A DNA stretch of 64,000 nucleotides from Kordia algicida OT-1 (GTDB lineage: Bacteria; Bacteroidota; Bacteroidia; Flavobacteriales; Flavobacteriaceae), in NCBI RefSeq assembly GCF_000154725.1, contig NZ_DS544873.1, forward strand, positions 1,250,863 through 1,314,862. Reading direction: 5' to 3'. Both the position numbers and the translations under genes were made by a program. Shown here piece by piece: positions 24,387 through 33,639 of this stretch. The notes beneath the pieces were generated by a model. It saw nothing but the letters and a program-made list of their open reading frames with translations. It did not search any database and had not been told where the DNA came from. How positions within the stretch are numbered: the stretch's first letter is position 1; each line of letters begins with the position of its first letter.

Positions 24387-27300
24387 ATGAAAAAACTTTT
24401 ACACTTAATTGTGCTATGCTTATTTGCGTCTTATCTACAAGCACAAACTCCAGGAGTATCCATCTTTTACGAACAAACTACAGGAGACACACGCAACTAC
24501 ATTGAGTACATTCCCGGAAACTTACCCATCATTATTTCTGCGCCACATGGAGGAGTAAAACAATCTGGGCAAACCATTGGTGGCATCTTTTATCCTGACA
24601 ATGACAGTTCCTTACCAGACAGAAACTGCGGAACCAACGAAAGAGATGACAATACAGACATCTTAGTACGTGAAATTCAAAAAGAAATCTTTGAACTCAC
24701 TGGTTGTTACGCGCATGTCATCATCAACAACTTACACAGATCAAAATTAGATCCAAACAGAGAAGTAAACGAAGCAACTTGTGGCAATACAAATGCTAGA
24801 GCACATTGGAATGCGTTTCACGGCTTTATCGATCAGGCAAGTGCTTCTGTTGAAGCAAATTGGGGAAAAGGACTGTACATCGATTTACACGGACAAAGTC
24901 ACGCAGTACCAAGAATTGAAGCAGGTTACAATATCACAGCTTCTGAATTAAACACTGCCAATCTCAACAGTGCAGGAATCATCAACAAATCAACCATCAG
25001 AAATCTAGTAAACAACAACTTAAACAATCTTACACATGAAGAATTAATTCGTGGCAACAACAGTTTAGGACAAATGTTTCAAGATGCTGATGGAACATTT
25101 TACGCAAGTTTAGGATATCCAGGTTGCGGAAGTACAAGCGGATACAGAACAGTGCCAAGCGCAACAAACAATGGTGGCGGAACTTGTGATGATACTCGTC
25201 CAAACGGAAACGCATACTTTGATGGTGATTTCTACAACAATCGCAGACATGGATCTGGAAATGGAACTAGCGACGGAACTGGCGGATCTGGAAACATTGA
25301 CGGAATCATGACAGAAGTAAACAGACGTGTTCGTGACTTAGGAACTTACAACGGTCAAGTATATGATAGCAGACCACAAACCTTGGTTCCTTTTGCCAAA
25401 GATTATGCTGCAGTTGTTCTAAATTTCATTGATACACACTACAACGATTATGCTACATTCGGATTCATGGCAAGTACGTATGCTATCAACGGACCAAATC
25501 CTACGCCAATAATTACTGGAGTTCCCAACGGAATATTTTCCGCACCAGCAGGATTGGCAATCAATCCAGATACGGGAGAAATAAACACTTCAAACTCAAC
25601 ACCTGGCGATTACGTAGTAACGTATACTACAGGAACTTGCGGATACTTTTCTAGTACACAAACAATCACGATTGTGACAGATATCTCGCAAGACACTGAA
25701 CCGCCAACAGCACCAACAAGTCTAATGGCTGTCAATACAACCCAAACAACGACAGATTTATCTTGGGGAACTTCCACAGACAATGTAGACGTAGTAGGAT
25801 ATAATATCTATGAAAATGGCACACTTCGCGAATCCATCACACAAGTGACAAACTATGTGGTCACAGGATTAGCGCCAAATACAAATTACACATATAGAAT
25901 AACTGCCATCGATGCCGCAGGAAACGAATCTGCACCAAGCAACGAAGTAAGCATTACCACAGAAGATAATGTACAGTTAAACTACTGTAACTCGGCAAGT
26001 ACAAGCGTAAATGACGAATTTATCAGTAGGGTACAACTAGAAGACATTGACAATTCCTCTGATGCACAATTTTATTCAAACTTTACCAACATTTCTACAG
26101 ACCTTGTCAAAAACGGACAATATATCATTACAGTAACGCCAACATGGACAGGAACAGTTTACAACGAAGCATATGCTGTTTGGATTGATTACAATCAGGA
26201 TGGAGATTTCTCTGATTCAGGAGAACAAGTCTGGACGCAAGGAGGTACACAACAAACACCTGTAAGCGGAACATTTACAGTTCCAACATCAGTTCCAAAT
26301 GGTGTGACAAGAATGCGTGTTTCTATGAAATACAACGCAATTCCACAACCATGTGAAACATTTAACTATGGTGAAGTAGAAGACTATACAGTAAACATTA
26401 TATCACCAACGCCAGATACGTTAAAACCTGTCATTACGCTACTTGGAGAAAACCCTGTAAACATATTCTTAAACGATACCTACACGGATGCTGGCGCAAC
26501 GGCATTTGATAATATTGATGGAGACCTAACAAACCTCATTGAAACTACAGGAACTGTCAATACTTCCGTAGAAGGAACATACATCATTCGCTACAATGTT
26601 AGAGATACCGCAGGAAACGAAGCTGATGAAGTTACTAGAACGGTAAATGTAATTACGCCAGTAGACGAAACTGCGCCTGTAATAACACTCAACGGAAACG
26701 CGACAATCAACTTAAATATTGGTGACTCTTACATAGAACAAGGCGCTACAGCAACGGACAATGTTGATGGAGACATCACGCAAAACATCAGCATTAGCGG
26801 AATGGTTAATACTTCTACAGCAGGAACATATTTCATTCGTTACAATGTAACTGATGCGGCTGGAAACGCTGCTGCAGAAGTAACGCGTACGGTAAACATA
26901 TTGGCAGATACGACAATTCCTATTATTACCTTAAACGGAAACGCAATCATCAACCTAAATATTGGTGACTCTTATATAGAACAAGGTGCTACAGCAACAG
27001 ACAATATTGATGGAGATATCACGCAAAACATCAGCATTAGTGGAACGGTTGATACTTCTACGGTAGGAACATACTTAATTCGTTACAATGTCACTGATGC
27101 GGCTGGAAACGCTGCGGCGGAAGTGACACGTACGGTAATCGTTGAAGAAGTAAACATTGGATGTGAAAACGGAATTGACACGTTTCCTTACACAGAAAGC
27201 TTTGAAAATACGCTAGGAGCTTGGTCGCAAGATGTTTCAGATGATATCGATTGGTCAATCAATAGTGGAGGAACGCCATCCAACGGAACTGGTCCAGAAA

Positions 27301-28496
27301 GTGCCAACGAAGGCAATTTCTATCTATTCGTAGAAGCTTCTGGAAACGGAACAGGATATCCAGACAAACAAGCAATTTTAAATTCTCCATGTTTTGATTT
27401 GCGAAACCTAACTGAAGCTACATTTAGTTTTAACTACCACATGTTTGGAACCGATATGGGAACTTTAGATGTGGAAATCAGCGAAGACAATGGCGCAACT
27501 TGGACATCTATCTGGACAAAAGCAGGAAATCAAGGAAATGCTTGGCAAACCGCAAACATCAATATTTCGGCATATACAGGAAAAAATGTGCAATTACGTT
27601 TCAATAGAATTACAGGAAGTACTTGGCAAGCAGATATTGCTATAGACAATATTAGTTTAATTGACGAAGAAATTACCGTAGATGGCTGTGCTGGCGGAAT
27701 TGGAAGTTATCCATACGCACAAAGCTATGAAAATACGATAGGCGACTGGACACAAGCTAGCGCAGATGATATCAATTGGACAGTAACTGCAAATGCAACA
27801 CCTTCAAACAATACAGGTCCATCAAGTGCTGCGGCTGGTAGTTCTTACATATTTGTAGAAGCTTCTGGAAACGGAACAGGATATCCTAACAAACAAGCTA
27901 TTATCAATTCGCCGTGTTATGACTTAACTAATGAAGCTTCTGCCGATTTCAGCTTTAGTTATCACATGTTTGGTTCTAATGATATGGGAACTATTGCTTT
28001 AGAAGCTAGTAATGACAACGGATTATCGTGGACAACCATTTGGACTGAATCAGGAAATAAAGGAAATCAGTGGAACAATGTAAATCTAGACATTTCACAA
28101 TATGTTGGTGGAAGTGTGCAATTGCGTTTCAATAGAGTTACTGGCGGAACTTGGCAAGCAGATGTTGCAATTGATAATGTGTCTTTAAACACAACACTAA
28201 CAGCTCGTCAAGAAACGACACAAACAAAAAAAGACAATGTAGCTGTTGAAGAACCTAATTTCTCAAACTCAAATACAGTAACAATATTCCCGAATCCTGT
28301 GCGTAGAAATGTTTTAAACATCAAACTTGCACACGGATCTGTAACGACTTACAGAATATTAAATCTGTACGGACAAGTTATCAACAGTGGAACAGCGAGT
28401 CATCAAATACAAGTTGGAAAACTTCGTTCTGGCATATATTTCATTGAAATATTTGATGGAACTTATACCATGACAAAGAAATTTATGAAACAGTAA
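24387..28496 (+). CDS. Multidomain T9SS-secreted protein with N-formylglutamate-amidohydrolase-like head
   Basis: A 1369-residue surface or secreted protein. Signal peptide to about residue 20 (FASYLQAQ). Residues about 35-360 resemble N-formylglutamate amidohydrolase: SAPHGG (51-56), HRSKLDPNRE (117-126) and DLHGQSH (166-172), the metal-type motifs of that zinc hydrolase fold. Then a fibronectin III domain (about 440-530), a GEVED domain (WIDYNQDGDFSD, about 540-675), three DUF5011 Ig-like repeats (about 680-920, the last two nearly identical in DNA), two MAM-like domains (CENGIDTFPYTESFEN and CAGGIGSYPYAQSYEN) and a type A T9SS sorting domain (TIFPNPVRRNVLNIK to the end). The actual substrate of the head is unknown. 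Terminator at 28520. Confidence 0.8.
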   Translation: MKKLLHLIVLCLFASYLQAQTPGVSIFYEQTTGDTRNYIEYIPGNLPIIISAPHGGVKQSGQTIGGIFYPDNDSSLPDRNCGTNERDDNTDILVREIQKEIFELTGCYAHVIINNLHRSKLDPNREVNEATCGNTNARAHWNAFHGFIDQASASVEANWGKGLYIDLHGQSHAVPRIEAGYNITASELNTANLNSAGIINKSTIRNLVNNNLNNLTHEELIRGNNSLGQMFQDADGTFYASLGYPGCGSTSGYRTVPSATNNGGGTCDDTRPNGNAYFDGDFYNNRRHGSGNGTSDGTGGSGNIDGIMTEVNRRVRDLGTYNGQVYDSRPQTLVPFAKDYAAVVLNFIDTHYNDYATFGFMASTYAINGPNPTPIITGVPNGIFSAPAGLAINPDTGEINTSNSTPGDYVVTYTTGTCGYFSSTQTITIVTDISQDTEPPTAPTSLMAVNTTQTTTDLSWGTSTDNVDVVGYNIYENGTLRESITQVTNYVVTGLAPNTNYTYRITAIDAAGNESAPSNEVSITTEDNVQLNYCNSASTSVNDEFISRVQLEDIDNSSDAQFYSNFTNISTDLVKNGQYIITVTPTWTGTVYNEAYAVWIDYNQDGDFSDSGEQVWTQGGTQQTPVSGTFTVPTSVPNGVTRMRVSMKYNAIPQPCETFNYGEVEDYTVNIISPTPDTLKPVITLLGENPVNIFLNDTYTDAGATAFDNIDGDLTNLIETTGTVNTSVEGTYIIRYNVRDTAGNEADEVTRTVNVITPVDETAPVITLNGNATINLNIGDSYIEQGATATDNVDGDITQNISISGMVNTSTAGTYFIRYNVTDAAGNAAAEVTRTVNILADTTIPIITLNGNAIINLNIGDSYIEQGATATDNIDGDITQNISISGTVDTSTVGTYLIRYNVTDAAGNAAAEVTRTVIVEEVNIGCENGIDTFPYTESFENTLGAWSQDVSDDIDWSINSGGTPSNGTGPESANEGNFYLFVEASGNGTGYPDKQAILNSPCFDLRNLTEATFSFNYHMFGTDMGTLDVEISEDNGATWTSIWTKAGNQGNAWQTANINISAYTGKNVQLRFNRITGSTWQADIAIDNISLIDEEITVDGCAGGIGSYPYAQSYENTIGDWTQASADDINWTVTANATPSNNTGPSSAAAGSSYIFVEASGNGTGYPNKQAIINSPCYDLTNEASADFSFSYHMFGSNDMGTIALEASNDNGLSWTTIWTESGNKGNQWNNVNLDISQYVGGSVQLRFNRVTGGTWQADVAIDNVSLNTTLTARQETTQTKKDNVAVEEPNFSNSNTVTIFPNPVRRNVLNIKLAHGSVTTYRILNLYGQVINSGTASHQIQVGKLRSGIYFIEIFDGTYTMTKKFMKQ

Positions 28497-28519
28497 TTTT
28501 CAAACGGTTATTAACTATA

Positions 28520-28553
28520 AAAAAGCCCGATACGCGTTTGTATCGGGCTTTTT
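28520..28553. terminator. Bidirectional terminator between convergent genes
   Basis: AAAAAGCCCGATAC, loop GCGTTT, GTATCGGGCTTTTT: 14-bp perfect stem flanked by A and T runs, serving both the cargo gene (+) and the ExbD gene (-). Confidence 0.9.
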
Positions 28554-28570
28554 ACGTTAAAAACTTTTTC

Positions 28571-29131
28571 TCAATTCAACTCAGCTTCCGTAATACGGAA
28601 AGGATACGAATCTTGTAAAATCTTCAATTCTTCTTCGGTCAAATCTTCAATAGCTTTACCAAATTTTGCTTTGCACAAATCGCGACGTAATTCGTAATAA
28701 GCGCCTGCCAATTCGTTTTGAATTCCTATATACCGATCGTATGAAGCTTCACGATCTGTATGTATGGAAATTACAGCTTTTAGTGGACTGTCGGACAAAT
28801 TTGTTTTCTTCAATCCGTGACAATAATCGCATGATTGATCGCCATTATTATCAATAAAAGCTTTTACATCATTACGAAGTTCATCAATAGAAATTTCTTC
28901 ATTATTCGCCATCAATTCGTTATTTCGATTCAGGCGAATTGTAAAAATGTTTTTCTCAGGAATTTCTGAACTGCAATCGACGCCTTCGGGACAAGGTTTC
29001 GGAATCACTCCTTTAATACCTTCGTCTTCTTCAAACGTTGTGGTTACTAAAAAAAAGATCAATAATAAAAACGCAATATCGGCCATAGAGCCTGCGTTAA
29101 TGCCGGAAATGGTTCTTCTGGACATACTCAT
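28571..29131 (-). CDS. ExbD/TolR-family proton-channel protein (orphan)
   Basis: A 186-residue ExbD-type protein: short cytosolic N-terminus, one membrane helix at about residues 16-32 containing the essential Asp (SMADIAFLLLIFFLVTT, Asp18) and a periplasmic domain. ExbD works with ExbB to couple proton flow to TonB. No ExbB, TonB or second ExbD is adjacent, so partners are elsewhere. The periplasmic domain is longer than in E. coli ExbD and contains CDYCHG (101-106): a CxxC typical of flavobacterial paralogs, here followed by His, giving a CxxCH string that formally matches a c-type haem site. Two further Cys lie at 47 and 53. Haem binding is not claimed. Confidence 0.85.
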   Translation of the reverse strand: MSMSRRTISGINAGSMADIAFLLLIFFLVTTTFEEDEGIKGVIPKPCPEGVDCSSEIPEKNIFTIRLNRNNELMANNEEISIDELRNDVKAFIDNNGDQSCDYCHGLKKTNLSDSPLKAVISIHTDREASYDRYIGIQNELAGAYYELRRDLCKAKFGKAIEDLTEEELKILQDSYPFRITEAELN

Positions 29132-29349
29132 AATAAAATCGGTTTTAATGTTAATGAAATGTTAACATCAAAAGTAGTGCCGAAAATTAGTCAGTTCTTT
29201 TAATTTCATCTTATGAAAAAATCAGCAATCCAACAGAAAATTCAAACTTCCTAATTCTCTAACAGATAAATTCTTATATTTACAAGGAAGCGTTAATTCT
29301 CTCAAGCTTCACCATAAAAACTGTATCGCAAACCAACCAACTTCAGTAC

Positions 29350-31284
29350 ATGAAAAACACCTTTAAAGAAAAGTTCTATTACCGTTTAGAACGTTTTATG
29401 AGCAAAGGCGGATCGTCTATTTTTCTAAGTCTATTAATTCTTTTTATACTTTCGTTTTTAATCCTCATGGGATTGCGTTTGCTACTCATTACACTATTTC
29501 CAAGCTTAGACTATACTGGAAATCCATTTACAGATATTTGGCTCACATTCTTAGAAATGACCTCTACAGGAAGTATGGGACAAGACAACAATGCACCAAC
29601 TTGGTTAAAAATAATGACGATTATCTCTGGATTGACAGGCGTTATTTTACTTTCTATGTTGATTGGTTTTATTACAACTTCTCTCAACAAAATGCTCTAT
29701 GAATTCCGAAAGGGTAGAGGCAAAATTATTGAAACCAATCATACATTAATTCTAGGTTGGAACGAACGCGTAGTAGATATTATTCGCGAATTGATTCTTG
29801 CCAACGAAAGCGAACGTAAAGCTTCTGTGGTAATTCTCGCGGAACAAGACAAAGAATATATGGACGATATGATTTCCAAACGCTTGCCAAATACGATGAC
29901 AACGGAAATCATTGCAACACAAGGCGATTATGCAAACATCAACGAATTGCAACGTGTGAATGTTCAAGAAGCAAAATCAATCATCATTTTGGCAAACTGT
30001 ACCGAAAGTGCTTCGATAGAAAAAAAAGTTGCTTCCGACGTACAATGCATCAAATCCATTTTGGCAATAACTTCTTGTCAAGGTGGAAAAAATATACTGC
30101 CAATTGTAGCTGAAGTTTTTACGGAAGAAAAGCGAGAAATCATTAGTTTCTTTGAAGACGAAAACATCATAGCCATAGACAGTTGGACAATTATGGGTAA
30201 ACTATTAGTTCAAACATCGCTAACCAGTGGTTTGGAAATGGTTTACAACGAAATATTGTCGTTTGATGGCTGCGAAGTATACTTCCATGAAGACCAATGG
30301 AATAATGTAGACTTTTACGATTTAGCCTATTATTTAGAAGATGGAATTCCACTCGGAATCTACTCAGAAGAAGTAGGTTTGATCTTGCGTCCAGCTCGCG
30401 ATACCATATTAAAAAATGGCGATCAAGTGGTAATTTTAGCGGAAGATGATTCTACCATAAAATTGGGAACTCAGAAAAAATTTAGTCCAAAATCAATTCC
30501 TCTAAAAGATGAAAAACTAGCACAAGTACAGAAAAAAATACTCATTCTTGGTTGGCATAAAGTGGCGGAAATCTTTATTGAAGAAGCAACCGATTACCTG
30601 ATAAAAGATTCTGAATTCGATATCTTATTCCACGAACCAACGGACGAACTTCGAAAAATTGTAAAAGAATTACAAGAAGAATATGAAGATTTTACGATTA
30701 ACTTAATCGATTCCAATCCGTTAGCAATAGAATGTTTGCATGAAATCAATCCTTCACAGTACGACAATGTGATTGTATTATCGCAAAGTATGAAGGAAGA
30801 AAGTGCTGATAAAATTGATTCTGATACGTTAATCATTCTCTTAATGCTGCGAAAAGTCATCAATGATTTCGAGAAAACGCATTTACTCACACAAGTATTA
30901 AATTCTGAAAATCAGGAAATTATCAATCAAACAGATGTAGACGATTTCATCATCAGTAACAAATTGATTACCATGATTTTAGCACAACTAAGTGAAGAAC
31001 CATTAATCAAAACCTTTTACGACGATATCTTTTCAGAAGATGGAAGCGAAATTTATGTAAAACCAACTACGTTATACTTCGAAGAATTTCCACAAAAAAT
31101 AACCTTTGCCGAAGCGATGGAAATCGCCAACAAACGTGATGAAATCTGCTTAGGAATCCGAAAAGGCAATCTCAGTAAAGATGTAGCTTCAAACTTTGGC
31201 GTAACGCTCAATTTGGAAAAAGATGCCGCAATAGAACTCAATGAAAATGATTTTCTAGTCGTTTTATCGGAAGATGAATTGTGA
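29350..31284 (+). CDS. CASTOR/POLLUX-like ion channel with RCK domains
   Basis: A 644-residue channel of the CASTOR/POLLUX-related family. Membrane part: helix at about 22-50, a pore loop region (TDIWLTFLEMTSTGSMG, 61-77) and a helix at about 86-112. The pore lacks the TVGYG filter of K+ channels, as usual in this family. Then two RCK/TrkA-N-like Rossmann domains beginning HTLILGWNERVVDIIREL (131-148) and KKILILGWHKVAEIFIEE (about 395-415), each with a TrkA-C-like part (for example GDQVVILAEDD). It should assemble as a ligand-gated tetramer in the inner membrane; ion selectivity is unknown. Near-consensus -7 (TATATTTA) about 75 bp upstream. Confidence 0.85.
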   Translation: MKNTFKEKFYYRLERFMSKGGSSIFLSLLILFILSFLILMGLRLLLITLFPSLDYTGNPFTDIWLTFLEMTSTGSMGQDNNAPTWLKIMTIISGLTGVILLSMLIGFITTSLNKMLYEFRKGRGKIIETNHTLILGWNERVVDIIRELILANESERKASVVILAEQDKEYMDDMISKRLPNTMTTEIIATQGDYANINELQRVNVQEAKSIIILANCTESASIEKKVASDVQCIKSILAITSCQGGKNILPIVAEVFTEEKREIISFFEDENIIAIDSWTIMGKLLVQTSLTSGLEMVYNEILSFDGCEVYFHEDQWNNVDFYDLAYYLEDGIPLGIYSEEVGLILRPARDTILKNGDQVVILAEDDSTIKLGTQKKFSPKSIPLKDEKLAQVQKKILILGWHKVAEIFIEEATDYLIKDSEFDILFHEPTDELRKIVKELQEEYEDFTINLIDSNPLAIECLHEINPSQYDNVIVLSQSMKEESADKIDSDTLIILLMLRKVINDFEKTHLLTQVLNSENQEIINQTDVDDFIISNKLITMILAQLSEEPLIKTFYDDIFSEDGSEIYVKPTTLYFEEFPQKITFAEAMEIANKRDEICLGIRKGNLSKDVASNFGVTLNLEKDAAIELNENDFLVVLSEDEL

Positions 31285-31285
31285 T

Positions 31286-31325
31286 TTTGGGTCTTGGGTC
31301 TTGGGTCTTGGTGTTGGGTGTTTGG
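31286..31325. repeat. Tandem heptamer repeat TTGGGTC
   Basis: About three exact TTGGGTC units followed by degenerate copies (TTGGTG, TTGGGTG, TTTGGG), starting directly after the channel gene stop. Confidence 0.8.
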
Positions 31326-31422
31326 GAAGCTCCAAGAACAAATCCACAAAAAACGGAAATCAATCTTGAATCATTGAATATTTAAATCCTTGAATTGTGA
31401 GCAAAGCGAATCTAAAAGCGCA

Positions 31423-31442
31423 CATTGAGCAGAGTCGAAATG
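31423..31442. repeat. REP-like sequence CATTGAGCAGAGTCGAAATG
   Basis: Matches the wording of a dispersed intergenic palindrome of Bacteroidota (cattgagcggagtcgaaatg type), with CATT/AATG ends. It lies between the channel gene and the convergent exchanger gene. Confidence 0.5.
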
Positions 31443-31450
31443 AAGCGAAC

Positions 31451-32587
31451 TTAAAAAATCGAACTAAAGAAATTCGAAATTCCCGACAAACTATCTGAAA
31501 TTCCTGTAATGATTGCCAAATCACTGTCAATTCCTTTCAAAATAATATACATTACAAAAAGTGCATACAAGGTAATCAACACATATCCATGCGATTTTCT
31601 AATCGTCTTTGGAACCAAGTAAATAAAGAAGGCTATAATTGTAATAATCAGTAGTAAAACGCGTAATTGCCCAACGTTTTCCAACGTTTCAGGACTCATG
31701 GTAATTGGTCCATAAATTAGGGTAAACAAAAACAACGGAAAACCAAGCGCAAAGCAAATATCAAAAATATTACTTCCTAACGCATTCGCAACGGCATCAT
31801 CATAATTTCCTTTCATCGCATCTTTCCATGAAATAATCGTATCAGGAACACTCGTTGCAGCAGAAGCCAATACTACGGAAACAAAATAAATTGGCATGCC
31901 AATCGCTTCTCCAAACTGCTCACAGGCTTCCACCAACCAATAACAAGCAATTCCAATAAAAAACACAGAAACCAGCATTAACAACCATGCTTTAGTCAAA
32001 TTGATCTTTTTATCACCCAAAACTGCAGTTGCCAAATCACCTTTAAAAAGAGCAACTGCACGATTTCCACCTTCGGCTTCATCTTCGTAGTCGTTATCTA
32101 CATCGCCAGAACCTTGACTCAACAGCATAAACGCAATATAAATAACGTACAACAGCATCAAAATAAATCCGTGATACCAATGTAATTCTGTACCTGTAAT
32201 TAGCAAAATCAGTACAATTTCACCTAAAATCAGGGAAATTCCATCGCGTTTAATTACTTTCTTAGAAACATTAATTCTACTTACAATTCCTTTTCCAATC
32301 ACCGCCATAATTACAACTGCGGGAATAATCATCGCATTAAAAACGGCACTTCCTGCGGTAGTTCCAATTCCGCCAGAAAAACCATCTTTATCTTTCAACA
32401 CGAATAAGAAAAAAAGTGTGGTAAATAACTCAGGTAAACTGCTTCCAATGGCGTTAATAGTAGCGCCTTTAATACCTTCTTTCATGTTTCTTCCCAAATA
32501 ATCAGAAGCCATTTCAAAACCATCACAAGCACGCCAAATCACAATACATGTAATAATAATTAAACCTAAAGAAGAAACTATTGCCAT
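31451..32587 (-). CDS. Sodium/calcium exchanger-family antiporter
   Basis: A 378-residue CaCA-superfamily membrane protein with about ten helices. Both inverted alpha repeats are visible: GATINAIGSSLPELFTT (about 41-57) and ASAATSVPDTIISWKDAM ... ANALGSNIFDICFALG (about 245-285), carrying the acidic residues (Glu53, Asp in SVPD) that bind the cation. A cytosolic acidic loop (GSGDVDNDYEDEAEGGN, about 156-172) separates the halves. It should exchange Na+ or H+ for Ca2+ across the inner membrane. Monocistronic; upstream there is a compound hairpin at 32603-32641. Confidence 0.85.
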   Translation of the reverse strand: MAIVSSLGLIIITCIVIWRACDGFEMASDYLGRNMKEGIKGATINAIGSSLPELFTTLFFLFVLKDKDGFSGGIGTTAGSAVFNAMIIPAVVIMAVIGKGIVSRINVSKKVIKRDGISLILGEIVLILLITGTELHWYHGFILMLLYVIYIAFMLLSQGSGDVDNDYEDEAEGGNRAVALFKGDLATAVLGDKKINLTKAWLLMLVSVFFIGIACYWLVEACEQFGEAIGMPIYFVSVVLASAATSVPDTIISWKDAMKGNYDDAVANALGSNIFDICFALGFPLFLFTLIYGPITMSPETLENVGQLRVLLLIITIIAFFIYLVPKTIRKSHGYVLITLYALFVMYIILKGIDSDLAIITGISDSLSGISNFFSSIF

Positions 32588-32602
32588 TGAAAATTATTTA
32601 AG

Positions 32603-32641
32603 TCAACTACTTCGGGGTAAGTCCACGAAGCATTCAGTTGA
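32603..32641. repeat. Compound hairpin, REP-like, before the exchanger gene
   Basis: Outer arms TCAACT (32603-32608) and AGTTGA (32636-32641) enclose an inner stem CTTCG (32610-32614) and CGAAG (32626-32630). The wording CTTCGGGG...CCACGAAG is of the dispersed intergenic-palindrome kind. A second small dyad CTCGATTATCGAG follows at about 32684-32696. Either could lie in the 5' UTR of the exchanger mRNA. Confidence 0.5.
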
Positions 32642-32780
32642 GAACATTCAAACATTTCGACACAAACGTCGGAGTATTTTAAATCTCGATTATCGAGTAA
32701 CAAAACTAAAGATTTCAACAGACATTATATAATTTAAGTGAAGAATATAAACGTAGAATTCAAAATTATCGTTCGTAAAA

Positions 32781-33470
32781 TCAAGAGATTTCCCATGCAA
32801 ATTTTTCTAAAATTTGACACCAATGTCTTGGGAACGAACACTGCACTACAATTTCCTTCTCTAAAAAAGGATGAACAAACGTTAGCGAATGCGCATGTAA
32901 AAATAAATTAGAAATCTCAAATTCCGACTGAAACATTCGGTTGTGAAAACGATCTCCGTACTTCGGATCGCCAATGAGTGGATGATTTATTTTATTTAAA
33001 TGTATTCGCAACTGATGCATTCTGCCTGTTTTTGGAAGCAACTTCACCAAACTATAACGGGAAGTTTCAAAAGGTTGCACAGCAATTGGCAATTCTTTAG
33101 TAGCTAGCGTTTTATAATGCGTAAGCGCAGATTTATACACGTTCGCATCACGACCTTTTACAGGAGAATCAATCACGCCATTTTCAGGAGAAAAACCTCT
33201 TACAACGCCATAATAGACTTTTTGAATCGCATCAGCAACAAACAAATCCTGAAATTTTGAAACAAAACGTTTCTCCTTCGCACAAAGTACAATTCCTGAG
33301 GTTTTTCTGTCCAAACGATGCATCGGATAATAGTTCTTTTCAAACTTCTCAAACAACAATTCAAGCAATGTTTGTTCGTCAGACTGATTTCGAGCCATCT
33401 GCGAATGATGCACCAATATATTATTGGGTTTTGCAACAGCAATCACAAAATCATCTTCGTATAAAATCAT
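32781..33470 (-). CDS. RluA/TruC-type pseudouridine synthase
   Basis: A 229-residue single-domain pseudouridine synthase. It contains YYPMHRLDRKTSGIVL with the catalytic Asp at residue 54, the conserved VAKPNNILVHHS start, KTGRMHQLRIHLNKINHPLIGDPKYG and a C-terminal LFLHAHSLTFVHP. No S4 domain at the N-terminus, and the small size fits TruC (U65 of tRNA) better than RluC/D. It isomerises uridine to pseudouridine in RNA; the exact site is uncertain. Single gene, diverging from the M48 protease gene. Confidence 0.85.
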   Translation of the reverse strand: MILYEDDFVIAVAKPNNILVHHSQMARNQSDEQTLLELLFEKFEKNYYPMHRLDRKTSGIVLCAKEKRFVSKFQDLFVADAIQKVYYGVVRGFSPENGVIDSPVKGRDANVYKSALTHYKTLATKELPIAVQPFETSRYSLVKLLPKTGRMHQLRIHLNKINHPLIGDPKYGDRFHNRMFQSEFEISNLFLHAHSLTFVHPFLEKEIVVQCSFPRHWCQILEKFAWEIS

Positions 33471-33639
33471 GCGTAAAATTAAAAAACTATTGGAGAAACT
33501 TCTATAAATTCAATTTCCAATAGGATAAGTTCGATAGAAAATATTCCAACAAATAAATTTTATATTCTTCAAATAATACTTAATTTCAAACCTTAAAATC
33601 TCCCACAAATAAAATGATTGCATACATAACAATACATTA

